Of a stretch of DNA of 49,949 bases, positions 10,844-22,599 are shown in pieces. The notes under the pieces were generated by a model. That model worked only from the letters and a program-made list of their open reading frames with translations. It was not told the DNA's origin and made no database searches. The position numbers were made by a program, and so were the translations under genes. Source of the DNA: Chromera velia (taxonomy: Eukaryota > Sar > Chromeraceae); contig JAHBMJ010000350.1 in NCBI GenBank assembly GCA_018398765.1, positions 1-49,949 of the forward strand, in the 5' to 3' direction. How positions within the stretch are numbered: position 1 is the stretch's first letter; each line of letters starts with the position of its first letter.

Positions 10844-12848
10844 TCAACCAACCAACCAGTGATGGCTTCCATCCGGGTCTGTGCCCCTCTGTTGACCCAA
10901 GTGACTGGACCCGTCCCCCCCCCCCCCNNNNNNNNNNNNNNNNNNNNNNNNNNNNNNNNNNNNNNNNNNNNNNNNNNNNNNNNNNNNNNNNNNNNNNNNN
11001 NNNNNNNNNNNNNNNNNNNNNNNNNNNNNNNNNNNNNNNNNNNNNNNNNNNNNNNNNNNNNNNNNNNNNNNNNNNNNNNNNNNNNNNNNNNNNNNNNNNN
11101 NNNNNNNNNNNNNNNNNNNNNNNNNNNNNNNNNNNNNNNNNNNNNNNNNNNNNNNNNNNNNNNNNNNNNNNNNNNNNNNNNNNNNNNNNNNNNNNNNNNN
11201 NNNNNNNNNNNNNNNNNNNNNNNNNNNNNNNNNNNNNNNNNNNNNNNNNNNNNNNNNNNNNNNNCCCCTCCTGCCCCTGATCCGAGGGGAGCTGCGAGGG
11301 GAGAGGAGAAGCGCCGCGACGATCCGAACCTCTCTCTCTGGTGGGAGGAGCGCGAGGCCAGTCCATCAGGCTCTCCATCTGCCACCCCCTCTCTCTCTTC
11401 TCCTAGCACAGAATACAGAGGGGACGACGAGACGATCCAACCAGGCGAGGGAGGGGAGTCAGCTGAGGGAGGGGACGCTGGCGGAGAAGGAGAATGGGAC
11501 CCTATCTGATTGACTCGTGCCGCTCCTTCTGCCGGGAGAGGCAGAGAGAGAGAACCGGGCGCCTGTGGCTGCACTGGCGCAGTTGGAGTGCTTCCCTTTC
11601 CCTCCGAGAGGAGCTCTTCCACTGCATCCATCCATCCATCCATCCATCCATCCATCCGCATGCACACCTGTACACACACGTTCATTGCCTCGCATGCCAC
11701 GACAGATGCAAGAATGAATGGCGGAATTGAAGCTCTCCGTGACATTCACACACTAGCAGACACGCGGAGAGATGTACACGCAGATTTTCACTCTGTCTGC
11801 ATGCACAGGCAACAGACACCGCGTGGGAACAGTAGCGAATGGAAGAGCTCAACAACGCAACGACGGAGTAAACAACACAAGAAGAAAAATGCAAGGACAG
11901 CACAAACCATATATGTCCCCCAAACAACGACGTCTGCACAAGGACCATGGGAGAAAGAGAGAGACCAAGACTGAAACAAGACCACAATAGAAAAGAAAGG
12001 TGCGCAAACCGACAGACAGAAATGCAGAAAGGAAAGCTAGCAGGCCGAAGGAAGACCATCGGAACAAATCTGCTGAAGCTGGACGGAAGGAAGAAGCCAG
12101 GGAGGGCTGCCTGCTCGCCTGCTCACTTTGAGAAGAATAGTCTCCAACCACACCAACGGCAGCCCCCTCCACCGCTACGTTTCCCATCATCCCGCCAGCG
12201 GGAGCCTTTGCACGGAGCCCGGCGGCGCTTCCCTCCAGCTCGACCCCGTTATGTTCGTCTGCTGCCGCTGTTGCGGGACGAGAGAGCGGAAGCCGAAGCT
12301 GCTGCTGTCCCTCCGTTTCCGTTGCCGCACCGGTGGAGGAGGAGGGGACGGGAGGACACAGAGGGTCCCTCTCCCCTTCTCCTCTCACCTCTCCGTCTCC
12401 CCCCGACTCTCCTCCCTTCGTCCCTCCAACAGGAAGCGATGTTGACGGGATGACGTTGTGTTGTGGCTCCGTTTCTTTTTGAGCGGCTCGCAGCTTTGCT
12501 GCATGAGGAGCAGCCTGGGGTTGCACGCTCTGTGAGGACGCGTTCAGAGAGGCCGTCAACTCGTCCCCTCGATCTGCAGTTGTCCATACATCCATCCATC
12601 CATCCATCTATCTGTCCATGGTGTAGGCAGGCAGACAGGAATGAACGAGGATGTAGTTGAAGAGTGTCCATCACACAGAGAGGGAGAAGCGAAGAGCCCA
12701 GGATACGGGCAAAGAGAAGAAAACGAAATGAAGAGAGCAGGCACCTCCCCTGCACCGATCCGCCTAGGCAGACAGAGAGACTTTAAGAAGCAACGCGCTA
12801 TCGCGTATTTCCGCTCGTACACACATACACATAGACGCACGCGCCCGC

Positions 12849-12879
<31 letters not shown>

Positions 12880-15178
12880 GAGAGACAGAGAGAGAGAGAG
12901 ACAGACAGAGACAGACCGAATCAAACCACCCCCATGCACCATGCATCCCCCCATGCGTGCGTGCGATGAAAAGAGAAAGAAAGGGTCAAGACGATCAATG
13001 GTCCAGCGCCACCCTTTTCCCCCAAAACTCTGAACACAAAAAAACGGAGCAGAGGAAGGAAGATCGACTAGCGGCCCCCCATCAGCCAGCAGCAAAACAT
13101 GAATGAATGAATGAATGAATGAATAGGCAAATCAATCGATGAATGAAAAAAAAAGTCAGCTCGACATCAATCACCGGCTCACCGTCAGGCTGCCCCCCCA
13201 AGCCAGAGCCCGTTGCCGCAGTCCCCCCTGTACCCCCCCCTCCGGCGAGGAACCCCTGTGGATGGGGGCAGAACTCAAGGAGCTGAGCGGGGCCCTGGGA
13301 GAACAGAGAGAGGACGTTCAACACAAGGGGGGGCGATTCTTCGGCAAGAATTCGGTAGCTGCTTCCGCCTCCGCTCCCTCCACCTGCAACACAGCCAGCC
13401 AGGCAGCCAGGCAGGCACTTGAGTATTCATGCATGCATTTTCCCAAACGACCAAACTTGCAACAACAACAACAACAAAAAAAGAAGTAACGGGAATGGAA
13501 AGGACAGAGGTCAGGGTAGGAACTGACTTTCGGAACAAGCGACAAGAAAGAATAAGGAAAGAAGCTTATCATCTGAAACAAACAAACGGCAGGAAGAAAG
13601 AAAGAGCGAAAAAAACACATGCAGAAAAGACGGCAGGCAGGTCGCAGATGATTCCTCTATCAGGCTCAGGCAGGGCAGACAGAGGGAGGCCATGTCTTTG
13701 CAGGGAGATCGAAACTTCACTGCCAAGCAAGAAAGCAACCAAGCAAGCAACAAAGAAAGAACGGGGAGACAAGACAGGAAAGAGAGACGAAAAGAAAGAA
13801 AAAACAGCAGCCACAACGACCTCAGGCGCCATCAAAACAGACACACAGATAAACGTATGTCGACTCACTCAAAAATGCTATCATCCATGCATCCCTCTGT
13901 CGCTCTCTCCCTCTTTGCTTCCTTCCTTTTTCCCTGCCCGATGCCCTCTGACTGACCGACCTTTTGTCTCTTCTTCCTCTTCTCCCTCTTCCCCTTCCCC
14001 CCCGTCAGTCCACTCGCCCTTAAACCACACGACGCTCAGGTGACCAGAAGAGTGATGCACGACCACTTGATTCTGGTCCACAGCGAACCGCAGACTCAAG
14101 GGGGCGTCGACCCAACCTGCATTCATAAATGGATGAATGAATGAGCGCAGGGAGGGAGGGAGGGAGCAACTCAGGGAGCCATCCATCCATCCATCCATCC
14201 ATTCATTCATTCATTGATTCACTTCTTCAGTCGCTTCTTCAGTCCGTTTGTCCCTCAGCCAAGCAGGAAGGAAATCACGCATGCGGACTGTCATTCAGTA
14301 AGAAAGGACCAATCCAGTCTTCTCAGGTATACTGTAACACATTCTGACGCCCAGAGAAAAAAACATCAGAAAGTGTACGCTCACATCTGTCAGCAGAAGC
14401 TAGCGACATCTGCGACAGACGGAGAGACTTTTCTCTGACTCATTTTTCAGAAAAGGGAGCTGACACAAAGAGAGAGAGAACAATTGAGGAGAATAAATGT
14501 GAGGAACGAGAAGGAAGGAAGGAAGGAAGGAAGAGCCAGACAGACAGATCATCTGCGATGCATCCCAGAGAAGTTGCGACTCCAGCAACAAACAGAGAGA
14601 GAGAGAGCAGTCAGAGCAGCATAAAAAGTAAAAATGTAGGAACACACACACGCACGCACACGCAGACACACGCATACGCATACACATACACATACACAGT
14701 GGACACAGGTAAGGAGACATGCAGGCAGGCAGGCAGACAGACAGAGGCCCGCCACCCACCCATCTACCCACCCACCGAGTCCGGACAGGTCGAGTCTCCA
14801 CAGGGGCACCACACGAATTTTCCCCCCAGGCTGTCCATTGCTCTGAACGGCAAATGCCGCCCCTGCTCCTGCCCCCGTCTGCTGCCCTGCCTGCTGCTGC
14901 CCTCCCACCAGGGCGCCCCTGTCTGTCGCCGCTTCCCCCCCCCCCACCGCCGCGTCCCTGGTGACATGGACCAACGAGTGATCTGGAGAGAACAGACCCC
15001 CCCCGATGCCGCCACTCCAGTCAGCACTCGGACCCTCCCCCTCCCCCTCTCCCCCCAGGCCGTCTGTCCCGTCGGGGGGCCCTTGAAGGATTGAGGCCAC
15101 GTCCTCCTCTGCCACCAGCCGCCAGGTGCTCAGCTGTCCGGCCTCGTCGAAAAGGCCAAAAAGAGGAGAACGCATCTG

Positions 15179-15216
<38 letters not shown>

Positions 15217-18065
15217 GGCAGACAGGCAGGCAGGCAGACAGACAGAGAGTTACTCATTTCCAGACACGCATCGCAGAAGACGCGTGCGCAAATCCTGTAG
15301 AATGATGAATGCATTCATTCAGCTAGGCATCTATCGAAGAGACGCGCACAGACTGCAGAAAAGCCTGACTGAAGGAGAAACAGACAGACAGAAAGACAGA
15401 CACAGACACGCACTGACAAGATTACCAAAGAAAGATTTGAAGACAGGAGTAAAAAAAGAGGAACAAAGAACCAAGATTCGACCATCTCTCTTCTCACCTT
15501 CACACTCACCCGCACGAATTCATGCTGACGGCTGACCGACCCACCAACTGACCAGCGATCCATTCTGGTGGCCTTCAAAACTCAAAGGAAGTCGCGACCC
15601 CGGCATGAACGCGTCTGCTCTTCCCTTCTGCGGCGGAACCCCGCCCTTCCCCCCCATTCCCTTGCCCCTAAGAGGCCCGCCGTCCTCTCCACCTCCTCCA
15701 CCGAAACCGACAGGAGGTCGCATACAATCTCCGAGAGGCAGCACCAGCGCTTTCAGTGGGCGGGCCCGGAGCCCCGAGATGCGAGCGGCACAGCCATCAA
15801 GGTCGAGGCGCGCCGACGCAAAGAAGAACACTACAGAGAAAAGAGAACCACCCCCCGAGGACAATCCCAGCTGACTGTCAGGCTGACCTCCCGCACCCCT
15901 CCCCTCCCTCCAGAGCGCAGCCTTCACAGCCGCACACGCAGTCTCCCGGAAGACGGAGGGAAGAGGCATTGCGGAGGCGTTCGTCGAAGGGAGATAGGAG
16001 CCCAGCTGCACACACATACACATACACACACAAGCTGTGAAGGGCCTGAGCATGTCCCGAGTGGTCTGATCGAATGGTGTATGCATTGATTTCATCACTG
16101 GCGTCTTCTGGCTGACTGACAGACTCACTGACTGACCAACCTTTCCGGTCTGCGCCCTGCTGGAGTTTTGTGCCATCTGCGGGTGAGTGCCCCCCCCCCC
16201 CAGACCCTTGTGTCTCTCCGCCACATCCTCGGTGTGGACCACCCCCCCGTTCTCGTCGTACACGGCGAAGAAAAGGGACGGAGAGTACCACCCGAGGCCC
16301 TCACACGAGACAGTCCGCTCCTTCAGCGTGCTTCCCATCAACCTCCACTTGGAAGACCTCAACACGCAAACGGCAAACCCAAGGGTACCTGCAGGCGCGT
16401 ACACGCAAGCAAGCAAGCAAACAGTGCAAGATGAGCTCAAAAGGGGGTGGACAAAAGACGTACCACAGGAACCAGCTGCACGCAGATATTCATTCTGTCC
16501 GATCAGACGCTTGCAAGAGGCGGAAGCACCCTCATGAAGTTGCGGCGAGAAAAGATCTGCACCCGATCAAGTGGCTGGCCAGGCACTCACCTCTAGTATA
16601 AAGTGCACACACGACCGTACAGAGAGGCAGGAAGATGTACACACATACATGTTTTTGCCTGTGTGCGTCCGCCCATGGAGAGAGAGAGGCCAAAATGATT
16701 TATTCTTCTCTGCCTGCCTACCCACCTGAGACAAGAAGGAAATCCATCTGGGGCGACAGGGACGCTAACCGGAGGGGCCAGTTGGGGAGGCTGTAGGCGG
16801 GGGGCGGGAGGGAGACGGAAGTGAGAGAGGGCGTGAGGGGGGTGGAGGGAGAGGAGGTGACGAGGACAATGCGGTCGCTCCCTACCAGACACCTGCACAC
16901 ACACATGCAGATCGGCAGACAGATAGACAGACAGACAGACAGAAAAGCCAGCATCTAGCAGATGCGTTTGCCTGCATGTCCCGTTTTTCTTCTCTTCTCC
17001 CTCCCTCCCTCATCCTTCGATCGATCGATTGAGAGAACAGAGAGAACAGAGTACAGAGAACAGAGGATCACCGAGGCCCGAACGCAGGCAGGTGAATGCG
17101 CCTCGCATCACTCACTCCGTTTCTCTGTTCATCAAAAGCACGATTTCTACATTTTACGCGAACTAAGGAAAGCAGGGTGAGTGCCTGCAACTGCCACCAC
17201 ATGATTGGTTCACCAGCCCTCAAATCCATCCCCCCGTCACTTTATTCTTGCAAAGGATCTGAATTTGTTTCGAAGAAGGATCTCCTTTACCTTCATTTGT
17301 TTCGAAGAAGGATCTCCTTTACCTTCATTTGTTTCGAAGAAGGATCTCCTTTACCTTCATTTGTTTCGAAGAAGAGAAAAAAGTGAATGAGTGAAAAAAT
17401 ACTTCTGCCGGCTGACCGACCGACCAACCGACCGACCGCATATCCGAGTCGCCGGCCAAGAAAGGACCCCCAGCAACAATCAACCCCCCTCCCCCCTTCT
17501 GCTGGTAGAAGCCTCCCCTCCCCCCACCGTCCCCCGTCGAGTTTCTGCCCAGAACCGAGTAGGGGCCCAGGCATGCCCCGGCAGCAGCACTCCTCACGAA
17601 GGGCATGCTGACAAAGAGGGCCCCGGAGTCTCTCCCTTGGCCCTCCCCCATCTCGCCTGTCTCACCTCCTGCCCCCCTTTCTGTCGCAGATGCGGAGGGA
17701 GATGGGGGGAGATCATACAGCTCTTCCTCGCTCCACTGTGGCCTGCCTTGAGGGCTCTTCTCAACAGACCTGCATGCACAGAGAGAGAGAGAGAGAGAGC
17801 CGGGCAGACAAAGAGAGACAGTGAGACTCTCAGGAGAGGTATACAAAAAACACTTCTCTCCCCTTCTCACACAGAGATCCATTGTAAAAAAAAAAAAAGC
17901 AAAACAACGGACGAAAACACCGAAGACACAGACAAAAAGACAGACGAACAGGCGGACACAGAGAAAGAAGTCTACAAGAAAACGCGCATGGGTTCTTCCT
18001 CCAAAGCTCGAGGAAGCCGACACATAGCCACAAACAGTCAGACAGAGAAAGACACGGAGAAGAGG

Positions 18066-18103
<38 letters not shown>

Positions 18104-21048
18104 GAGAAAGGCAAAAAAAAGAAACAAAGAAAACAAACCTCTCCAAAGCCCTTCTGACGGCGTCTAATGCCGCCGGGCGGACGCGCAGAACGAGCAGAGA
18201 GAAGGAGGAAGCACCCCACTGCAACCCGACAACTCCAGGGTAGAACTGGAGGGAGGAGACGGGAGAGGAGGAGGAGGAGACTGCGGCACTCTGCTGAGCA
18301 AACGCCCCGGACGGCCCCTCACCATCACCCCCGCCGTCCAAACCCCGAGGAGTGGGCACCGCGAGTGAGTCCGACGAAACAGAGGACATCAACGGATGAG
18401 GAGGGGACTCCAGAGGAGACGTTGGAGAGAGCAGAGGTAGCCCTGCATACAGGCAGTCATCGAGTACAAACATCCAACCAACCAACCAACCAACCAGCCA
18501 GGCAGGCAAGGAACCGGACCAAAAAGGGAAAGAAGCACGTTGTCACGCAAGCATCCGCACACAGCCTCTCTGTCAATCAATGAGCCTGTTTGCACTTTTG
18601 TCATCACCTGCGCATTTGCTTGTCTGTCTGTCATAATACCTTCTTGTGCAGATCCCTCCCTAGTCAGTGTACGTGCATTCATTTTTTCCTCCCTACGTAC
18701 ACGCACACACCAAGAAAAGAAAAAAGGAACCCCGCAACCGTCTCGATCAGACCCCCCACCCAGTCCGCTCCTCCAAAAGCAAAAAAGAAAAAACACAAAC
18801 CACCCCGCCCTCCCCCCACCCACCCACCCAAGTGAGAGAACACAGCCACTGAACCAGACTCCCACCCCACAGCCAGAGCCAGACCCTCAGACGTCCAGGC
18901 CATACTCGTCACCGCTCCCCCCGAAGAGGCAGACGACGAGGAAGAGGACAAGACTGTCCCTCCGGTCAGATTCTTTGAAGACACGCCGCCACCTCGAAGG
19001 GTACAAAATGGTTTCCCGGCACTTACAGGGGTGAACACCTTCAAGGAATGAAGCTCGATCACCCCTGACTGCAACCCGAACGCTGCCTGTCGCCTCCACC
19101 GATTCAACCGCACGCACGTCACCCCTTCAGACCTCACCACCATACCAATGGGACCGGCGGATCTCCGTCCAACCGAAACGCCTCCTGAAGGCGGTGGTGC
19201 CCCCACCCCTGGAACTCCAAGCTGATTGTTGTCGGCGCTGTAGTCTTCCGAAGTCGTGCGCCTGCCCAGCCCTGTGGTCTCCAAGAATGGCAACCGACAT
19301 GCCAGAAGGAGACTCACCCCTGTCGTCAGCACGACAGAGAGAAGATCAAGGGACTCATCAACCGTCACTTCACGAACACCAACAGGTGGTGGGCGCGGTT
19401 GGTTTTTCTTTCTACTGGGGGATTTTGACTGGGGTGACATGCAATCACCTCCTCCGACTGCCGGAGTAGCCGAGGCCCTCGACGATTTTCTCGGGGATCC
19501 CCCCCCCCCCGTGTCATCACCCCCTCCACCTGTCCCAGTCCCTGCCCCTGTAAGTTGTCCCTCAGAGTCAATAGAACCCTCTTGCTCTGTCTCTGCAGGC
19601 TCTTTTGATTCGACAGGCGTAGGCGGGGGTGATGGTCTTATTTCAATTTTGGGGTCCGGTTTCAGTTCGACTGGCATCCCTGCCTTTCTCAGAGAGACTG
19701 CGTGACCGGCAAGACACTCAGCTCGGAGGGGTGCGTAAAGGTAAAAAGCCCCACCTGCCGCTTGCCTGGCGGTGACATGCAAGTAAGCACGCAAGCATGC
19801 AACAGGAAGACAAAATCAGGCAGGAGAGAAACGAACGAGCACGATGTCAAGAGAAGCGTTCGTTGGGGATAAAAGCAAATCGTGCAGAAGCTAGCACGGC
19901 AAATGTGAAAGCTAGCATGGTAGGAAAAATAAGGGGGGAGAGAGGAGGGGGGAAAGAAAAACCTGGAGAAAAATGAGAAAGCCCCACAGACCGTTCGTTC
20001 GATCAATCAGGCTGATGGATGAACCGAATGCCGAAGGTTTTTTCTTTTTTTTGCATCTCTCACGCAGGACATCCATCACTATATAGAAAAGTCATCTGTC
20101 TGTCTGCAAATCTGTTCTTTCTTTCAGGGAACGCCTGTACGAGCTCTCGGCACAATCAAGAAGACGTACAGACAAAGAGGAAGAGAGGGGGGGTGAAGGG
20201 GAGCAGGCAGGACCAACCAACCTATCGTCTGCACATCCCCCCTTCTCCTTTTTTCTTTCCCCTAAGAGGACAGATTTCGGGAGGAACGGCCCGAGGTAGA
20301 TGATGTCCGACAGCCCCTTGTAGTTCGAGTACTGAAGGTAAAAAATCGCTGCCTGCCGAGCACAGCCGATGACCAGAGACTGCCGAGTCGCAGCCATGCA
20401 CCCAGGCACGGCGGGAAGATTCAGCACAGAGGCAAGTTCCAGGATCAAAGGCAAGGCCGGAATGCTGGGAGAGGCCAGAGATGACTCTCTCGCCCCTCCC
20501 TTCACGCTTCCCCTCCCGTCAAGAGCGGAGGCTCCTCGGTTCTCACTGTCTGACAGCAGTGAAAGCAACTCGTACCCGACGCACGCCCTGTCTAAGGGGT
20601 GTGCAGGGACTGTGGCTAAGACCGGATGACGGACGAAGAGCTCCGGCGTTGCTCCAAGTCTCCTTGGGTCGGTGTCAAAGGAGATCTTGAACACCGACAT
20701 CGCCAGGGAGTCCGCACACCGAACAAAAAGGTGGGAGCAGTCGGGACTCCACTCGCACGCCACCATCGCCCCAAACTTCGCGTGCCTCTTCTGACGGATG
20801 TACGCACCCACCAACACTGGTGAGTCCGTGTTTGAGTACAGTAGAAGCGCAGAGGGACACACACACGCGATCCAGCGGTCACAGTGAGAGACCGAGAGGT
20901 CAAGGCACGGTTCCTGTGGCACCTTGAGATGGGGTGCGTGTGACGTCGTGCCATCCGAGGAAGAGGAAGCAGAAGAACTAGAAGTCTCCCGCTCCCTTTG
21001 TGCTGCAGGGTGGATGACCTCTTTCGCATGTCCCAGCGAGGTGATCAT
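5238..21048 (-). CDS. RIC1: RIC1-type Rab6 GEF subunit, multi-exon gene
   Basis: This is the homologue of RIC1. In yeast and animals RIC1 pairs with RGP1 as the nucleotide exchange factor for Ypt6/Rab6 at the Golgi, promoting endosome-to-Golgi traffic. The N-terminal half is WD40-like: ACEWSPDCSHLFVRC (exon 1), RLNRWRRQAAFGLQSG and SMAWTSEGLALAVGW (exon 2), VVGLQWGASSFSLLVLR (exon 3), YSLPNWPLRLASLSPQ (exon 5) and SKWRLMGSTLKERTVSCEG (exon 6) follow the order of conserved RIC1 segments. The C-terminal half has the helical RIC1 domain: RLLSFLEGSPFLRHSAELLL, GCVRKTEPLTAPLLLFPL and TASLYLLILQSL. ATG at 21048 and TGA at 5238 bound the gene. Exons between about 16.2 and 7.1 kb are only partly resolved, and many encode disordered Gly/Ser/Pro-rich sequence. 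One N-gap lies within the gene. Intron microsatellites make it about 15.8 kb long. Confidence 0.85.
7191..7517 (-). CDS. RIC1: RIC1 exons entering the helical domain (approximate)
   Basis: Two short exons seem to lie here. One begins after CGCCTGCAG near 7503 (MGALVACSPTSTIDSC...). The other, near 7190-7225, encodes FIHILVRPLLDC, which resembles the RIC1 helix of type YLHHILRQLL. Boundaries are estimated. Confidence 0.45.
7836..8220. repeat. compound minisatellite in a RIC1 intron
   Basis: Three copies (about 7909, 8053 and 8166) of a 55-60 bp core starting GACAAGAGGCCT(A/G)GATGCGG and including ATGGCATGCAGAATC. The copies are separated by variable (TACA)n and (CATA)n tracts. Confidence 0.85.
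10501..10838. repeat. TTTC, AC and AG microsatellites
   Basis: A (TTTC)n/(TC)n run at 10505-10557, a long interrupted (AC)n/(ACGC)n run at about 10645-10808 and (AG)n at 10809-10838. All lie in a RIC1 intron and together could form Z-DNA and H-DNA. Confidence 0.9.
10928..11264. other. assembly gap (337 N) in the RIC1 gene
   Basis: A run of Ns flanked on both sides by C-rich sequence. Coding sequence on the minus strand (a Gly/Ser/Pro-rich exon at about 11265-11640) runs into the gap, so some RIC1 coding sequence may be missing. Confidence 0.95.
16206..16388 (-). CDS. RIC1: RIC1 exon 6
   Basis: It continues directly from exon 5 in phase 1 as GTLGFAVCVLRSSKWRLMGS and TLKERTVSCEGLGWYSPSLF, matching the RIC1 strand pair with K-W-L-G and the following GLxW motif. 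The 3' boundary near the poly-C tract at 16190 is less certain. Confidence 0.75.
16726..16892 (-). CDS. RIC1: RIC1 exon 5
   Basis: Joined in phase 2 it reads CLVGSDRIVLVTSS, then PPPAYSLPNWPLRLASLSPQ and MDFLLVSG. It lines up with the conserved RIC1 segment of the type 'YLESNWPIRFSAID...IAVVG'. The donor is GTGGGT. Confidence 0.8.
17264..17375. repeat. 32-bp tandem repeat, about 3.5 copies
   Basis: Units starting at 17264, 17296, 17328 and 17360 share TTTGTTTCGAAGAAGGATCT followed by CCTTTACCTTCA, with almost no divergence. They lie in RIC1 intron 4, close upstream (in gene direction) of nothing else recognised. Each unit carries the palindrome TTCGAA. Confidence 0.9.
17437..17769 (-). CDS. 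RIC1: RIC1 exon 4
   Basis: The acceptor is GTGCATGCAG. The exon opens in frame with RSVEKSPQGRPQWSEEELYD and continues through a Gly-rich loop to GGLIVAGGPFLAGDSDM. The donor at 17436 begins a GTCG repeat, phase 2. Confidence 0.65.
18139..18442 (-). CDS. RIC1: RIC1 exon 3
   Basis: The acceptor is TGTATGCAG. Phase 1 joins with exon 2 to give SHLG-LPLLSP. It encodes VVGLQWGASSFSLLVLRV, the counterpart of the RIC1 MEWSAEGYQLW-type strand, after a Ser/Pro/Gly-rich loop. The phase-2 donor GTTTGTTT lies at 18138. Confidence 0.75.
18828..19765 (-). CDS. RIC1: RIC1 exon 2
   Basis: The acceptor is at GCCAG before 19765. The exon starts RQAAGGAFYLYAPL, then carries a disordered Gly/Ser/Lys insert, and ends in two WD-like strands, VRLNRWRRQAAFGLQSGVIE and MAWTSEGLALAVGWESGSVA. 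These correspond to the RIC1 segments around its W-SPD and GxxLWSVFG motifs. It ends at a phase-1 donor that starts a GTGG repeat. Confidence 0.75.
20222..21048 (-). CDS. RIC1: RIC1 exon 1 (N-terminal WD40-like)
   Basis: Start ATG at 21048-21046, beginning MITSLGHAKEV. After a short Ser-rich stretch, CLDLSVSHCDRWIACVCPS and LLYSNTDSPVLVGAYIRQK lead into ACEWSPDCSHLFVRC. This matches the conserved RIC1 N-terminus, where a first blade ends in a W-x-PD motif. A second conserved stretch is AATRQSLVIGCARQAAIFYL, followed by SNYKGLSDIIYLGPF. The proposed donor is GTTGGT at 20221 in phase 2, which joins exon 2 in frame. Confidence 0.75.
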
Positions 21049-21911
21049 GGTTCTCTGCCTGCCGGTCTGCTCGACAAATAAAGGACTTCACTTCACTTCA
21101 CTTCACTTTGCTGACACACAATACTTCCTCTCTCCCTTCTGTTGTGCCTGGATTATTCTCTGAAACTTGCAGGACCTCCTTTGATTCTATCTTTCCTTTT
21201 TGAACAAAAGATCCCGACGCACAGATCCCTTGCTGACTCTCTCCCCTCGGTCTCTAAGTCTCTCACGGCTTCTGAGCTTGTGACCCTTGAGCTTCAATCT
21301 TTTTGTCCTGGTGCTCCTTCATGCACGATCTGCAAGCGAGGAAGGAAGGAAGGAAGGAAAGCAATGAATGAGGCAGAGATCGAGAGAATACTCCCCTGCC
21401 TCCTCAGCGAATGACTTAGCTCGGGCAAAGGGGAAAGCGCAAGAGGAAGAGGGGGAGAAAAAGAAGGCACGGATGGAATCGAAGAAGAACCGAAAGGAAA
21501 GAAGAAGTGGTGATGAACTGTTTCGCAGCTTTCTAGAAGAAGAAAACAACGGCTTCTTTCCGGCAGAGACAGAAAGCAAGGGCTCTCTCTGGCTATTCAA
21601 TTATTCATTCGGGCTGTAGCAGAGAGGCCCTGCCTCAATTGGAGCCGAGATACACACACCGATGCAAATAGAGCACTCTTATGGGATTCCGTTTCCTCCA
21701 CTTTGGAGCATGCGAACATTTTGTTGGTAGGTCTCTCAGCCTGAACAGACGCTCTCTGAAGAATATTGAAAGAGAGAGCGAATCTTCCCCCTCAACGTGC
21801 CCTCTTATTCTTGAACACAAGAGCGCCAGCCAGCCCTTCGCATTCGCTGTCTCCTCCCGCTCTTCACCAGTCCTTCCCTCTCCTCTCTTCCATCTACATA
21901 GTCACGTTCAG
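21049..21911. other. RIC1 upstream region
   Basis: Between the RIC1 start codon and the 3' end of the next minus-strand gene. It holds a (CTTCA)4-type repeat at about 21085-21108 and (GGAA)n at 21340-21358. No exon is recognised and no TATA box is obvious. It should contain the RIC1 promoter and the 3' UTR of the small CHCH-like gene. Confidence 0.5.
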
Positions 21912-22435
21912 TTACACCCCTTGGATAAAACGCATGTCATTCTTACCGCTGCGCACAGTCGGACTGGCCTCCATGACAACAGACAAAAAAACACACGTGA
22001 AGGCGAGCCCACATTTGCCCCCGCACTTGCACACGCACCTGTACACCTGACGAATGAGGTCACACTCGTCGATTATTCCGGAAAGTCCATTCGGGTGTCT
22101 GCAGAAAGAGACAGACCGATCAGGTGGGGGGAAAAACAGAACAGAAACTTGCAGAGGTGGCATCAGAAAGGGGGCATCATATTCCCCTCATACAGTTGTC
22201 TCTGCACAGCACTCAGCTCGTACGAGAAAATTGGCGCAGGCTTTCGGGAGCACGTACATGCATGACAGACTCACTGCCTGCCTGACTGACTGACTGACTC
22301 CTTCACGCATCGGAGGTAAGAGTCAAATTCTTTTCCGCAGGGAAAATCAGTATCTCCGTTCGTCTTCTTTGCATTGGCTGGGTCAGCAGTCTCCCCGCCT
22401 TTCCTGAAAGGCACGGATGAAAAGGTCCCCCCCAT
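21912..22435 (-). CDS. small CHCH (CX9C) protein, putative N-myristoylated
   Basis: Three exons, 22435-22299, 22098-22039 and 21948-21912, join in phase to give 77 residues. The donors are GTCAGT and GTGCGT; the acceptors are TTTCTGCAG and GTGCGCAG. The N-terminus MGGTFSSVPF fits the N-myristoylation pattern MGxxxS. A CX9C helix follows (CGKEFDSYLRC), then VKEHPNGL and a third Cys in DECDLIRQVY. This is the layout of coiled-coil-helix-coiled-coil-helix proteins of the mitochondrial intermembrane space. The MGGT start recalls MIC19/CHCHD3 of the MICOS complex. The fourth Cys is absent in this model; reading past the second donor gives VYRC (CX8C). The third exon also contains a strong internal donor (GTAAGA at 21946), so the last exon is uncertain. 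An upstream in-frame ATG exists at 22462. Confidence 0.5.
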
Positions 22436-22599
22436 TGCGCCGGTTTTCCTTCTCTCACACAATCAAAGCTATCTGGCACAACAGGAAAGCTTGGTACACC
22501 AGCAGACAACGTTGTGGCGCAGGGAATATTTAATATTTTCCGTATTCCGTGAAGGAAAGATTCAGTCCGTCAATCGATCCAGATTCCAGATCCGTTTTC

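Noticed and set aside
10625..11509. Long open frames of His-Thr or Cys-Val repeats on both strands around the gap
   Set aside because: They are translations of (AC)n/(GT)n microsatellites and of the N run, not proteins.
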